Source of the DNA: Ancylostoma caninum
Taxonomy: Eukaryota > Nematoda > Chromadorea > Rhabditida > Ancylostomatidae
Assembly: GCA_037903475.1 (NCBI GenBank)
Contig: JBAJFG010000475.1
Coordinates: 1,672,685 to 1,736,684 of the forward strand
Direction: 5' to 3'
DNA length: 64,000 nt
The translations under genes and the position numbers were made by a program. This document shows positions 25,437 to 36,648 of the stretch, piece after piece. The first letter of the stretch is position 1; the number at the start of each line of letters is the position of its first letter. Below the pieces are notes generated by a model, which did not search any database, was not told where the DNA came from, and saw only the letters and a list, made by a program, of their open reading frames with translations.

Positions 25437-26000
25437 TCATATTCGTGTACAGCGCAATGGAAAATCCTAGTAGACACGTCTTCACCGGCCCGTGGACGAA
25501 AAATCTTACCAATAATTCGAAATTCAGCGCAAAATTTTCATCATATTCGTGTTCAGCGCATCGACAAACCACGGTAGACCTGTCCCTAGCGACTGTCGGG
25601 CAAAAATATCGAAAAATCAATAAAATCGGTGAATCGATATTTGGTGCAAAACGGTTATCATGCTCGTGTTCAGCGCATTGAGAAACCCCAGTAGACCTGT
25701 CCCAACCGACTGTCGGGCAAAAATATCGAAAAAAAATCAATGAAATTGATAAATCGATATTTGGTGCAAAACGGTTATCATATTCGTGTTCAGCGCATTG
25801 AGAAACCCAGTAGACCTGTCCCAACCGGCTGTCGGGCAAAAATATCGGAAAATCAATAAAATCGATAAATCGACATTTGGTGCAAAACGGTTATCATATT
25901 CGTGTTCAGCGCATTGAGAAACCCCAGCACACCTGTCCTCGCCGCCCCTGAGCAGAAGTAGCGAAAAATCAATAAAATCGATAAATCAATCGATAATGCC
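25437..26000. repeat. ~117-bp tandem array, about five copies
   Basis: The motif TCATATTCGTGTTCAGCGCA recurs at about 25437, 25541, 25658, 25778 and 25894, giving spacings of 104, 117, 120 and 116 bp. Each unit also carries AGACCTGTCC, CTGTCGGGCAAAAATATCG and AATCGATATTTGGTGCAAAA. The last unit decays into an AATCGATAA-rich stretch. Copies two to four differ at only a few positions. Confidence 0.9.
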
Positions 26001-26096
26001 TGACACGAAGTATCCTAAAACCTCCGCCGGCCTCTGATGGGTATGTGTGCAAAGTTTGGTCCCGATCGGTTAACCCTCCGCGATTTCTATAAGGAA

Positions 26097-26128
26097 CATA
26101 CATACATACACACACACACACATACATT
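26097..26128. repeat. CATA/CA microsatellite
   Basis: A run of CATACATACATA changing into CACACACACA; probably the tail of the adjacent retroelement-like unit. Confidence 0.9.
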
Positions 26129-26152
26129 CTACTTTATATATACAGATGTACG

Positions 26153-26245
26153 GCCCGTGTTGACCGGTCTTCATGGAAAATCCTTAGCAAATGGATGCGT
26201 GCGACTGATGCACGCAGCTGGTATAAATTACCCTGTGGAGTGATG
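26153..26245. repeat. Interspersed repeat, copy 1
   Basis: This stretch (CCGTGTTGACCGGTCTTCAT, then CAAATGGATGCGTGCGACTG, then TTACCCT) is clearly related to 29925-30012. A shorter related block, GGATGCGTGCGACTGACGCG, lies at about 24993. Confidence 0.7.
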
Positions 26246-27923
26246 AAATTGTTCTTGGCCACTCTTTTTCACCAGTTCATCTTTTCACAAATTACAAAAT
26301 CATCGATTTTCTGGGATTCTGTGCTCATTTGCGAAAGACCCAGAAATTTACGAAAATGTGCAACTATTTAATAAAATGAAATTATTAAACCACCTTAATT
26401 AGAGAAAACCTGACTGAAGCAACTAAAAGCAGCTCAAAGTCCCGATATTTTGAAAAATCTCTCCCTTACTTTTGACTATTCTCGATGATAAATCTTTTTA
26501 GACTTCATTTTCCTTTCTGAACCCTTGATTTCACCAAGGCTCATCTGATAGAAAAAACTTAAAGTGCTCTGAGAACCTAAGAATAGTTCTGAGCGGAAGG
26601 ATATTTGCTATGAGCGGTCTATGCAGCAGGCCTCGGCTGCACCTAACATCTCGGGTAACTAAGTGCCGCCCACCAAGAATGGGCATGGCTCATATCAGCA
26701 GTTCCACTACCAACATCGTAATCAAAAAGGAAATCCTCTGAAAGATTCTGTCCTACTGGGGTACATCATAATATGAGCGCACGTCATCCGTTAATTAATT
26801 CGCCAGACTGTGCAATAGAGCCTTTTGGAGACCATCCCTGCAAAGGATGGACCAACGATGGAGGCAAATTAGCAGAACATGGACAACACATGAAAAAGAC
26901 AGAAAAATAGTACAGTTGCGAAATTGGATGAGACAAAATCGTAAACAACGTAAGCAATATTCACCAAGAGAGAGGAACAGAAGAATAATCTAGTGCTGCT
27001 GGCCATCTGAGGCACGATTGGAGAGAAGATGCAAAATCAGTAGCCAGTGGTCTTCTGCACTCTTCAGCAAAGATGAAACAGTACCAACGGGATTGTTCAC
27101 ACTAGGTGGAAAAATGGAAATTTTTCACAGCCTATGCCCTAGTTAGACATAGTAAATAACGAATCGGCACAACGGATCTGCAGAGTCTGTGAAAGGCTAC
27201 ATCTCTTTTGAAACGTGAGGATGAAGCCGGAGTGAATTGCTCTTGAGCTTATATGCACTAGGATCCGGACCGAAATATTGATACTTACAGGAAAAGAGGA
27301 AAATAAGAAAAGATAATGGCATGGTATGGAATCTAGCAATGAAAAGTTAGGAAGCCCTCAAGTTCAAATAATATTCCTGGCGCCGGAGAGATGATCTGCA
27401 ACTCGTCCGGACTAAAACATACTTCTACAATGGAGCTCAATTGTTCAATCCGTAGTGGAACTGGCCGTGGTGCAACATGTTTTCAGGATAATTTTACGAA
27501 TTTGCGCCTGATTACTTCACTTCCTTCGAATACTTACATAAAAGTGAAAAAAGCGCTGCTGGCGATGGCCAGGGGTTGACCCAAAGGGAAGGAGATGAGG
27601 GATGGAATTCTATCGCACCAGTCAGAAAGCCTAACTTTGATAGAAAGCACAGCTGAAAGGGTTCAAAACCGAAAATTTTCAAAATCTGACATTCATCCGT
27701 TTGCTCCGCCCTAGTGGGCGAGTTCTCGTCGTCAATTTTCCCTGATCAGGCACCGAATCGCAGTGGGTCAAGAATTGTGCTTGGAGCAGGTCGGTCAAAC
27801 ACGTCAGCCCCGTTCAATTAATGGTTCGTCTAATTTCCTGTAGAAATTTGTCAAATTTCTGCAATATTTTCTCATTAGATGCACGGCATTTCCTTCGAGT
27901 ATATAGGAAGGAGTATTTTCCCG

Positions 27924-27930
27924 TTTTCAG
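27924..27930 (+). promoter_or_regulatory. DYM: Probable spliced-leader acceptor of DYM
   Basis: TTTTCAG ends at 27930, seven bases before the DYM start codon. No in-frame upstream ATG or partner donor is evident. In nematodes this arrangement usually marks trans-splicing of SL1; that reading is inference. Confidence 0.6.
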
Positions 27931-27937
27931 GAGCAGT

Positions 27938-30900
27938 ATGGGTGGGAGAATCAGTTCTGAGACAAATATTGCTGAGAATTTACCTTTAAAAAGGTTAACA
28001 GGCGAGGAGGCTATTTCTGACAATGATCCGTTTTGGAATACTCTTTTATCATTCAATTTGAAGATCGATGACTATGACACGTGAGTGGACATTTTTCGTT
28101 CTGAAAGTGCCTGCTTCGTTGTGGGTGGCCTAATTTCATAATTTGATTTTAGTGCAGAGGCTAGAGCTTTCGATGAATCGTTGAACGACTTCCTTCAGTC
28201 GTTGATGTACAATACGCAAACTAGTGGAAATTTCGCGGCATTCATCAGGGTTTTCCTCCGTCGGTCAACTGAGCTGAAGACTTCTGAGCAGTACGAGAAG
28301 TGGGTGCGATTTCAATCATCAGGTTTTATTCTTTTTTTTCTCATTCTGAGTGAAACTGGCCTTGATGTCTCGGGAAAAAGGATTTGGATGGGGAACCCAT
28401 CCCTGGCTTTAGACATAGGCGTAGGTCCAAGTTTAAGCTTGTGCTTGACATAGGCTTAGAATTAGGCTTGGACTTCCAGGCAGAAGCCTCCCGCCACTAC
28501 TGTGGGTATCCAACTCCAGATTCGATCGTATATGTTTCTCACGGAACTTTCATTTTTGTTCTTAAAATGCGGTGATGAACAAAAACCTCATGTGGATCAG
28601 TTTCATGGTGGTGTGGGATGAGATCGAGCAAGATTCCTGTTTTGCCGCCTCAAATTCCTCTTTGAGGCTGTTCTTCTCTCTCTACGGAGAGGAGTTATTT
28701 GCTACGTCGATTGCGAAAATTGTAAAAATAATCGCAATTTTGCAAAGCCAGTTTTTGCTGGACTTTGCTACGTGCTGTTCAGGAGGCTTTATCGGTGAGA
28801 GCCCGCCCGCCCCGCTGTACAATACGATGCGTGCGTCCGACGGTGTACTCAGCTCGTCACTCTGAATCGATTTCTATATAAGAACCCTATATTTGGTTGT
28901 GGAAAACCCGATTTCAGAAAGGGAGGACACGACATAACGGGCCGTCTCCCCTGTCAGAGAAAACTCTCCTCACTCTGCACACTGTTTCGCCACCATGGTG
29001 GAGACGGCCAGTTATGCCGTCTCTCCCTTTTCAGAAGCCGGGTTTCCTGCAACCAAATGTGGGACTGTTATTTACGAATCGGCGCAGAATCACGAGCTGA
29101 GTACGCCTATGACCGTACCATTTCACGAGCTCTCCGGAGAAACCTGAAAAATTGCTCCAAATTTCGAAAATCCGGAACTTTGACGGAAATGGCAGCGGTA
29201 TAGAGGCTCTTTCAGACAACAAGTCGTATATCTTCTGAAAGCTCAGGTGATAGGCTATTGTGTAAGTACTTCTCAGCCAGGCTGTTTCGTTTGAGCTCGG
29301 TAGGGGCGCAAATTTGGCATACCTTGGATTTTTTCCTGATTCCTGACTTCACGAGGATTTTTAGCCTCGGGAAGAAAACCTTTCTCGCGACATTATATAC
29401 GTCATAAGAGTACCTAAAGAGGAGAACCTCAGAACTGTTTCAGATCATTGGCTTCTTCCTGGAGCCGAATGCAGGGCGACAAAAATCAATGTAGCGAAAA
29501 GTTCGTCAACTTTGGCGAAAATGTTAGGGGGATGCAGGTCATCTCGGGACTCCTGCTCTGCACTGCCGTAAGAAGCACACCCTACCTTATAACCATAGGA
29601 CATAGGACCGTACTTTTTTCCAACCTCATCCTTTCGTCCATGACGGCCTCCCAACCGAGCCCTACTTTTCCATTTTCCAGTACTTCGGCAGGAAATCGAT
29701 CCATGCCAGGAACAAACTTGTGAACACATGTTATATACCATTTCGCAGCTCATGTACAGTCCTTCTCAAAAATTCTTGCCTCACGCTTCACCGCCCATCT
29801 GCTAAGCCGCGCCGCATCACCTATGCATTATCATACGTGGTGTGACGTGGCGTAGGCGATGCACTAAACGCGTGAAAGCGTTTAGTGCATCGCCTCGACC
29901 GCATGGTAATTCCATGTAGGATGTGCACGCCGTGTTCACCTGTCTCCATGGATAATCTTCCGCAAATAGATGCGTGCGTTTAATGCGTGACTGGCGCACG
30001 CATGTAGCATGAGCTACCCTATATCAGTGCTATGTGAGGGTGTGGAGAGAACCTGAGTGCCAAGACGTAAAATATGGGAACGGTGAGGTGAGCGAGTCCG
30101 GATCACTGACACCTCATACATGCATGTATGAATGTATATGGGCTGTTCTCCTCAGAATGTTCTTATGCTTTGCACAGGGTTTTTATTTCAAATTCTGACA
30201 TCAATCCTTAGCAACATTTCATGAGTGAAGGCAATAAACCACTGCCAAGAAGTTTCCATTCGAATTGTATGCCTGTGTGTAGTTCCAGTAATACAGGTGC
30301 CATAAGTACAAAAACTGGGTACTGTGCATAGAATTCAGCATATTCATGCTCTACATGTTTATCCTCAATAACTAGGAATTCTTAGGGAACTTTTTTAATG
30401 TCACTTTGGATTCATAGGAGCATCGATATGTACCTTCCTATGGCTGGAGAATTTCCTTTCACCACATCTTGCCCCATAATCACTTGAAAAGAAAGTTTTT
30501 TGACGTTTGAGGGTTCCATTGTTCCAAGCATTTGAATTGTGAGCCTTTTCAGCAAAATATTCCTATGGCAAACTGCTAATGCATTAATTATACTGCGATA
30601 TATCTGCAAATTCCTAACGCAAAGAATGAACGAAGCGGAGTTTGTCAAGGTTTTTGCAAGTTCTGCCTCTGTGCCTTCATCATCTGCGAGCTCGTCTGAT
30701 GAGGAGCGTGAGTTCTTAATGACATGTGTCAAGTTTCTGTTGCATATTAATAATGGTGAGAAGAATTTTTTAAGCGGAAGTTGAGAACCAGTCTGATTCT
30801 GATGAGCTATACTGTAACACTGCTGAAAAGCTACTCGACACTCTGATAGTTATTTTGGCTGATCTTCCTGTAAGGTGAGTGTCTACCACATTTCTTAATG

Positions 30901-33169
30901 ATCTTCCCAGTTTGATTCTTCTGATTTCACTATCCATTTCAATATCTGGACGTAATATTACATTTCTTCACTTTTGTTTTGATTTGCATGATTTTTTTAT
31001 ACTTCAGCGATACTTTAAACGAAACGGTAGGTTGCAAACCTACCGTTTCGTTTAAAGTATCGCTGAAGTGTAATAGGTAATAGGTTCTCTCATGTCGGCA
31101 AGATTGCCCTCTGAAACATCACCAAATAATTGCTAACGTAAACGCCTAAAAGGAGATTCATCTGTATTTCTAGAGGAGGGTTTGACTATCAGTGGAAGAT
31201 CAATACTCAGCATCACACAATACAATGATATTTTTCTTATTTTCACTTTTGTCACAAAAAGTGAACTTCATTATATGTCAAAGTTTATCATGTTATTTCA
31301 TAAGTGTGATTTTTTTGCAGTATTCGTCCCTAATTAGGCGTAATTATATTCGGAGAAATACTCGCTTCCTCTGTCATTGCTATGCTGTTTGATACCTTAT
31401 TTTTGACGATCATTTTTCATGAAATTCCTGATTACTTCAGTGAAAACACGATGGCTATACATGTCGAAGCCGTGAAGTGTGTCATCACCATGCTCAGCTC
31501 ACAGTTATACAACGAAACTGTGGTCAACACATCCGTGGTGTTCTCCTACTTCATCAGTGGCGCTTGGTAATTTTCATTTTTAAGGTCTTGCTTAAGTGAT
31601 TCCATTCCTTGGAGTACGTCTTCCACAATGGAAAGTTGTTTGAAGTAGGGGTTTGTAGAGGTTCGCATGTATAGTGGAGTCGCTTTGACAGTGCATTTTC
31701 TGCGACAGCGGCTCCCTGGCATTGGTGCACGCAGCGCGGTCGGTCAAAAAGTTGACCTATGATTGATCTAGTATCTTTGAAGAGTTTTGTAGCTTGTTTC
31801 TCCTTATATTGTTCTTTCTCAGCTCTTAGAACAAATGAAGAAGGGAACAGACGATAAACCCCGTCAAAGAAGCCGGATCCATCGTGGGTCAACTGTTTGA
31901 CCAACCGCACTGCGTGCTCCAATGCCAGCGGGGCCGCTACCGCGGACAACGCACTGTCAAAACGACTCCACTATAGATTTCTTGATATCTCTTAGATTCG
32001 ACCTAAATTGAGGCTGAAGCGTTCTTCCCAGGATAAGCAATACAGTCAGCTGTTCTTTGTAGACATACATGTCTATCACTTGGGCTTAAGCATTATTACA
32101 GAAAAGGTACTGATGCGAATGGGATGAAAGGTTGTAAGTTGTGGTATGCGAAACGGTCGCTGCTGGGGAAGGTTCGTATCTAATGCGTGTGCTTAACCTG
32201 CCTGAAAACTTGCAATCTCTTGGCAGTACGCATAATATTCAGCTGTCATGGTTTCCAAACAGAGTATATCCGCATATGCGGCTAGTCCCACATCTTGTTT
32301 CGTCTTCTTCAAAGCATGACCAGGATATAGTTAGTACTTTTTTATTTTGGTTTTTACGACATTCCCTACTGATTTATGACACAATGCCTTTAACGCGGTT
32401 ATTTACTCATTACTATATATTACATTATTCATAGCTGTGCATCATCCATGCAATACTCAGTATTGTTCCTTCTATTTGGTTATTACTGCGAGTGTGCAAA
32501 TGTTCATTCAGTAGTAAGCGAGCTGCGGTTCTGACGAAAACGCTTCTACGGAACTACTTAATTCATAACAGTGAATACCACCCGGTGAAGAAGAATGACG
32601 GTGGTAGTATAGTGCTAGGAATAGCCTGTAAGTACTTTAATCATGAACTTAACTCCCTAGAAGAGCTCTTTGCGGAAAATCCTACTTCCAGCCTCATTCT
32701 GGTCAATGGTACAGGCTGCCACTGGCGGGGATGGTGATGCCGAGGATGTCCAAGAGTATCCAGTAACTTTAGGCAGTTTGAGCATTCTTCTGCTCCTGAA
32801 CCTGGCGTGTCATCATCCTGCCAAGGGATGTAATCCCTTCAAGGAAACACTAGCTTTATTCCAGAATTCGCAAGGTGCTTTCATTTATTATTGGGATCGT
32901 GGACTCTTTTCTCTATCTGTGGAAAAAAGTATAATTTATTCAAGAAGTATCCAGTCTCACTACCGATAAGGCTACATTTAAACTGGATTACAATGCACTG
33001 TACGAACGTCTTTGTGCTACTGCCTGTCAAGAACCGCCCATGCTACTGCTCTACTTACTACTCCACCGCAACTCTGGTTTCAGGAACTTTGTTTTATCAA
33101 GGATAAACCTCGAAAATCTCGTGAGTTATATTTTTTTCGTTTTTTTATTTAGGAATGAGACTTCTGTAA

Positions 33170-33216
<47 letters not shown>

Positions 33217-36200
33217 GATAACTGTGCAGCCCGAACGCAGCCCGAACGGCGTAATGGTTCGGGTAGAAACCCTAGCAGCAGCGGTTGCCAGTTGCTGCCA
33301 TCCTCCCCTTGATTGCTGCCGTCCCTCAGCAGTTGCTGCTAAAAGGCCGACAGATTGAGCAGCAATCGAGGGGAGGATGACAGCAGCTGGCAACCGTTGC
33401 TGCTAGGGTTTCTACCCGAACCATTACGTCGTTTGGTCTGCGTTCGTCCAGCACAGTTATCAGAGCTTGAATAGTTCATTTGATTCCATATGCGGTGTAA
33501 ATGCTCTGGGAAGTGCAATAAATAGTTTGTGGAGAAATATCTGGTGAGGAATCACGGCTTCCTACACAATTTCCACGACTCTGTCAACGTGTCCCGTATC
33601 ACTCTTGAAAACATGCATGTAGTGGTTGTTGACAATGCAGCACCAGTCGCGATTGTAACAAGGAAGGAGAGTCGTGGCATGTTTGCCTCCCGTCACTTCC
33701 TGCATCTTTCTGATCAAATGAGGAGTTCAGTAGATTGAAATGACATCCTTTGGCGGATAAGGTGCTATTTATGGTTGATACGCGTGAAATCTGACGTGTT
33801 GGCCTGAAATTTCGCGAAGTTTTCGCGATGTCTCGATGCGGCGAAGATCAGAACGCAGTTTGATCGCGCGGTCATCGCAACGGCAAAACCAGGAACATTC
33901 GCATCCTGCCAAGAATTTTCTTCTCCTCTTCTGCATTCTGTATCGCTGCGTCAAATTTGACGCGCTTCCACCATGAATACCGCTTAACGCTTACTATGTT
34001 TCTGGTGCGAAGAGTGCGTACAGTATACTTTGTCAAAGTGTTTAAAACCATCTACGGACTGGAAAGAAAACATCTACAAACAGTGTTTTCCCATGTGCAA
34101 AGCTTAAAAAGTAGTGAAAATCGCACAAAATACCCACACTCTTCTTCCAGAGAAAAAATGAACCTTTATAGGTGGTTCCGGTCATCAAGATCCTTCATGA
34201 GGGCGTCGCCTCATCATCGTCGAATTCCCACCACATGTACCTGTCTCTAATTGTCATGCTTATTCTAAGTGAAGACGATTTCTTCTGCAAGATTATTCAT
34301 GAAACGGTGTGTTCACCTCAAATTTGGCATAAAATTATCTGGTCCCTACCTGCCGTTTGCTTACTTTCCATTTAACTTTTCCGTTCTAGATGATTCGCGA
34401 TGTTGACTGGCTGGAAAGTGATCGCCCAATTCGAGAAATATCGTTAGGAGGCGTTTGCGTCATGGTTTTTGTACGAACAATACATAAAAATGCCATTCGT
34501 ATGAGGGTATGTTTTTTAGAGCGTACTGTCTTCCATTTAACCTGAAACTAAGATTTGAATTTCATTTTCTTAATTGAAATTTCCTTTTTTTGCTTTTTGA
34601 AAGTCATTGAAATTTCCTTTTTTTGCTTTTTGAAAGTTAATGGCGCTTAGATGCAAACCATAGCAGTCCTGGTCTACGACTAGGAAGCTAACTTTATTTG
34701 CTACCTTATTCAAAAGAGGATTGATTGTGCAAGAGCCGTTGTTATTTGATGAGATCACTTGTTACACAGTCGAATTTGTGTTGCCTCTAACTTTCTTTTA
34801 TATTCAGGATCGTTATCTACATACTAACTGTCTAGCAGCTCTTGCTAATATGTCGTCCTGCTTCAAGAATCTCTCTCCGATCGTGTGCCAGAAGATGATT
34901 GCCCTTTTAGAGGTAATTTCAACACATTTTGTATACAGTCAGATCCAAAGGAATTCGATGATTCAGCTGCTGACGAAACGCCACGTGAAAATGGTGGAAC
35001 AAATGCGATTAGCTGCTGAGCAAGAGAACACCGAGGGGCAATCACTTGGCTACGTATGTACACCCTCGAGGCAAGTTGTGCGCTAAAAAACTTCTCTTGT
35101 ATGCTTTTCAGCACGATGATGTTACTGCATTGGAAGAAGGAATCCGCACCTTACTCGAAATCATCAACAGTGCACTCTGTGGCAACCTACGTAACAATCC
35201 GCATCTTATTTATACATTGTTGTATCACCGTAGTCTGTTTGATTCATATCAGCAGCATCCGATGTTCCAGGTAAGCTCTACTTTATTAAGATCAACTGTT
35301 GATTAGTTATTAGGAGAGATGATTGGGTACCCCACCCCCCCCCTCCCACCTGTCTCACCCAGCCCCTCTTGATCAACTTAAACTTGAACTGTTGATCAAA
35401 TAGTTAATAATTAGTTCAATTGAATAAAACTAACAATTATACATATGAAGACATGTCTTTTAAGGATTTGCTTGCTAACATTACACTCGTAATATCACAC
35501 TTCTCTTCGAAAGTCGTCCACGTCAGAGCTGGTGACGGAGCGACTATGATGGAAATTATAGAAAAGGAAGCCATTGTACTACCAACGGATCGACTGGCGA
35601 AGTTTCCAGAACTACGATTCAGGTATTTATCCTAGAAATCGTTGTTGAACCGGGAAATCGAGACAGTGGAAGAGTGGGACCATTATAATTACCACAAATG
35701 GTAGAGATTTTCCTGGAAAATGTCAATTTTGCTAATATACCGGCAAGGGAATGCGAAGCAAAGTTGATAAGTTGATAATAGCGATCAGCAAGGGTCCAGA
35801 GGATAACGTGAGGTATCACATTTAACATACGCATATCACGATTCGTAATGGTCGATCGTTCGATCCCACTCGAGGCCAACCAAGCCTTCCATTCCTCGGG
35901 GGTCGGTGAGTTGGTACCAGAGCCTGGAAAAATAAAGCACTGATTTGGTACATCGGATGCCCCCTGGAAGTCACTGCATAGGGTTCATACGCATTTATTA
36001 CCTCTACGATATTCAGATAAAGTCGAATGCTTGGCGCACCACAAGCGGGACTGATTAACGTCGACCAGTTTATCCAATTTGAACGTTGGGAAAATTGCCA
36101 AGTCCATCCTGACATACTGTACATATCAGGGATGAGCGGATTGCCCGTATCCGCTTATCCATTTTGCTTTATTGCATTAATCTGTTTGTGCGAAATGAAG

Positions 36201-36648
36201 CCACTGTTCCCTTATCCACACCGTTATCCGCTACCAAAAGCCCGGATAAATGCAAAATGCAACAACAGACTTTTTCAACAGAGGATAACCTTCATTCCTG
36301 GAAGTATTACTCGATCTTTTATTCCTTGAAGCATTACTCGATTAGGAGTACCAGGCGTCGCTAATCTTGTCTCTCTTTTTGGATTTATGTGAATTCTACA
36401 CCGTTTCTTTCGGGCACAGTACTCAAAGCTCCACATCCTTATGTTATCGCCATAGTACATATTACAATCTACTGGATATTGATGATCCTAGCTTCTATTA
36501 TTATTTATTCAGGTACGTGGAAGACGAAAACACAGTGGACTTCTTTGTACCGTACGTATGGCGACTGACGATACAGCACTCGAGCATTCCATTTGAGAGT
36601 TCTAGGGTCAAACTTTTCAACGCCCGTATGCTTATTGCTGGTGGTTGA
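27938..36648 (+). CDS. DYM: Dymeclin (Golgi-associated), 15 exons, complete
   Basis: Known role: dymeclin is a peripheral protein cycling between cytosol and Golgi, needed for Golgi organisation and traffic; human loss causes Dyggve-Melchior-Clausen dysplasia. Exons: 27938-28080, 28153-28299, 30553-30707, 30775-30874, 31441-31566, 32512-32627, 32692-32874, 32945-33120, 34172-34306, 34390-34506, 34808-34912, 34967-35053, 35112-35270, 35465-35622, 36513-36648. They sum to 2,043 nt with every phase matching, giving 680 residues (human 669). Landmarks against human DYM: EAISDNDPFWNTLLSF, FLWQTANALIILRYICKF, MLLLYLLLHRNSGFRNFVLS, EISLGGVCVMVFVRTI, DRYLHTNCLAALANMS (from residue 467), GIRTLLEIINSALCGNL, RLAKFPELRFRYVE and FFVPYVWRL. 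The N-terminus MGGRISS fits N-myristoylation, as in human MGSNSSR. The 28299, 30707 and 30775 borders are the least certain. Introns carry five inverted-repeat elements. Confidence 0.95.
28841..29107. mobile_element. Fold-back element in DYM intron 2
   Basis: Long imperfect arms meet around 28955-28995. The left arm has GTACTCAGCTCGTC, ATTTGGTTGTGGAAAACCCG, TTTCAGAAAGGGAGG and GGCCGTCTCC; the right arm holds their reverse complements in reverse order, ending CGAGCTGAGTAC at 29104. Arms are about 105 bp and roughly 75-80 percent alike. No ORF; MITE-like. Confidence 0.75.
29854..29895. repeat. Perfect 18-bp stem, 6-nt loop, in DYM intron 2
   Basis: AGGCGATGCACTAAACGC at 29854-29871 is followed by GTGAAA and its exact reverse complement at 29878-29895. 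Confidence 0.95.
29925..30012. repeat. Interspersed repeat, copy 2
   Basis: CCGTGTTCACCTGTCTCCAT, then CAAATAGATGCGTGCGTTTA, then GCTACCCT. Related along its length to 26153-26245. Confidence 0.7.
31001..31069. repeat. Perfect palindrome, 33-bp arms, 3-nt loop, in DYM intron 4
   Basis: The left arm 31001-31033 begins ACTTCAGCGATACTTTAAAC and ends GGTAGGTT. After GCA, 31037-31069 is its exact reverse complement. The arms stop matching at 31000/31070. Confidence 0.95.
31670..31975. mobile_element. 306-bp MITE with ~90-bp inverted arms in DYM intron 5
   Basis: The left arm begins TATAGTGGAGTCGCTTTGAC and runs to GGTCAAAAAGTTGACC near 31755. The right arm from about 31880 is its reverse complement at roughly 85 percent, ending GACTCCACTATA. 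A TA dinucleotide at each edge could be the target duplication. No ORF. Confidence 0.8.
33171..33216. repeat. (CT)n microsatellite in DYM intron 8
   Basis: Forty-six bases of CT with one TT interruption, touching the left end of the fold-back element at 33215. Confidence 0.95.
33215..33463. mobile_element. Fold-back MITE, copy 1, in DYM intron 8
   Basis: Termini CTGATAACTGTGC and GCACAGTTATCAG are exact inverted repeats. The two halves are near-complete inverted repeats of each other: CGTAATGGTTCGGGTAGAAA, GCAGCAGCGGTTGCCAG and CCATCCTCCCC each recur inverted, around a short AAAAGGCC-containing spacer. About 249 bp, no ORF. A second copy begins at 63821. Confidence 0.9.
34573..34638. repeat. 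33-bp tandem duplication in DYM intron 10
   Basis: ATTGAAATTTCCTTTTTTTG with its continuation occurs at 34573-34605 and again at 34606-34638, almost identical. Confidence 0.9.

Larger units (their letters stand above)
25119..26160 (+). mobile_element. Possible non-LTR retroelement (RTE/SINE-like) tail carrying the tandem array
   Basis: The left part has ACCCGGCTTCGCTCGGGTGT, and the right part has AAAGTTTGGTCCCGATCGGTT followed by a CATA/CA tract and TATATATACAGA. Both are typical, by my recollection, of non-coding ends of invertebrate RTE-type elements, and a simple-repeat tail is usual for that class. No coding domain lies between. The call rests on ends only. Confidence 0.35.
22696..27923. 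other. Divergent intergenic region between trr-1 and DYM
   Basis: About 5.2 kb separates two genes pointing away from each other, so promoters for both should be here. No TATA-like or initiator element could be singled out. The space is largely repeats: a mariner remnant (about 23.1-23.4 kb), a 590-bp TIR element (23.58-24.17 kb), a short G-run near 24.85 kb, a GC-rich palindromic stretch near 25.0-25.1 kb, a ~117-bp tandem array, and unrecognised sequence at 26.25-27.9 kb. No ORF in it was convincing as a host gene. Confidence 0.6.

Noticed and set aside
25417..25839. 140-codon minus-strand ORF with 39-40 residue repeats
   Set aside because: It starts at TTG, lies wholly in the tandem array and has no splice or domain support; kept only as a finding.
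28400..28480. TTAGGC-like motifs resembling nematode telomere repeat
   Set aside because: Only two or three imperfect TAGGCTTA units with irregular spacing; not an interstitial telomere.
36120..36260. TTATCC/GCGGAT repeats in DYM intron 14
   Set aside because: Short, irregular and without arms or an end motif; not a definable element.
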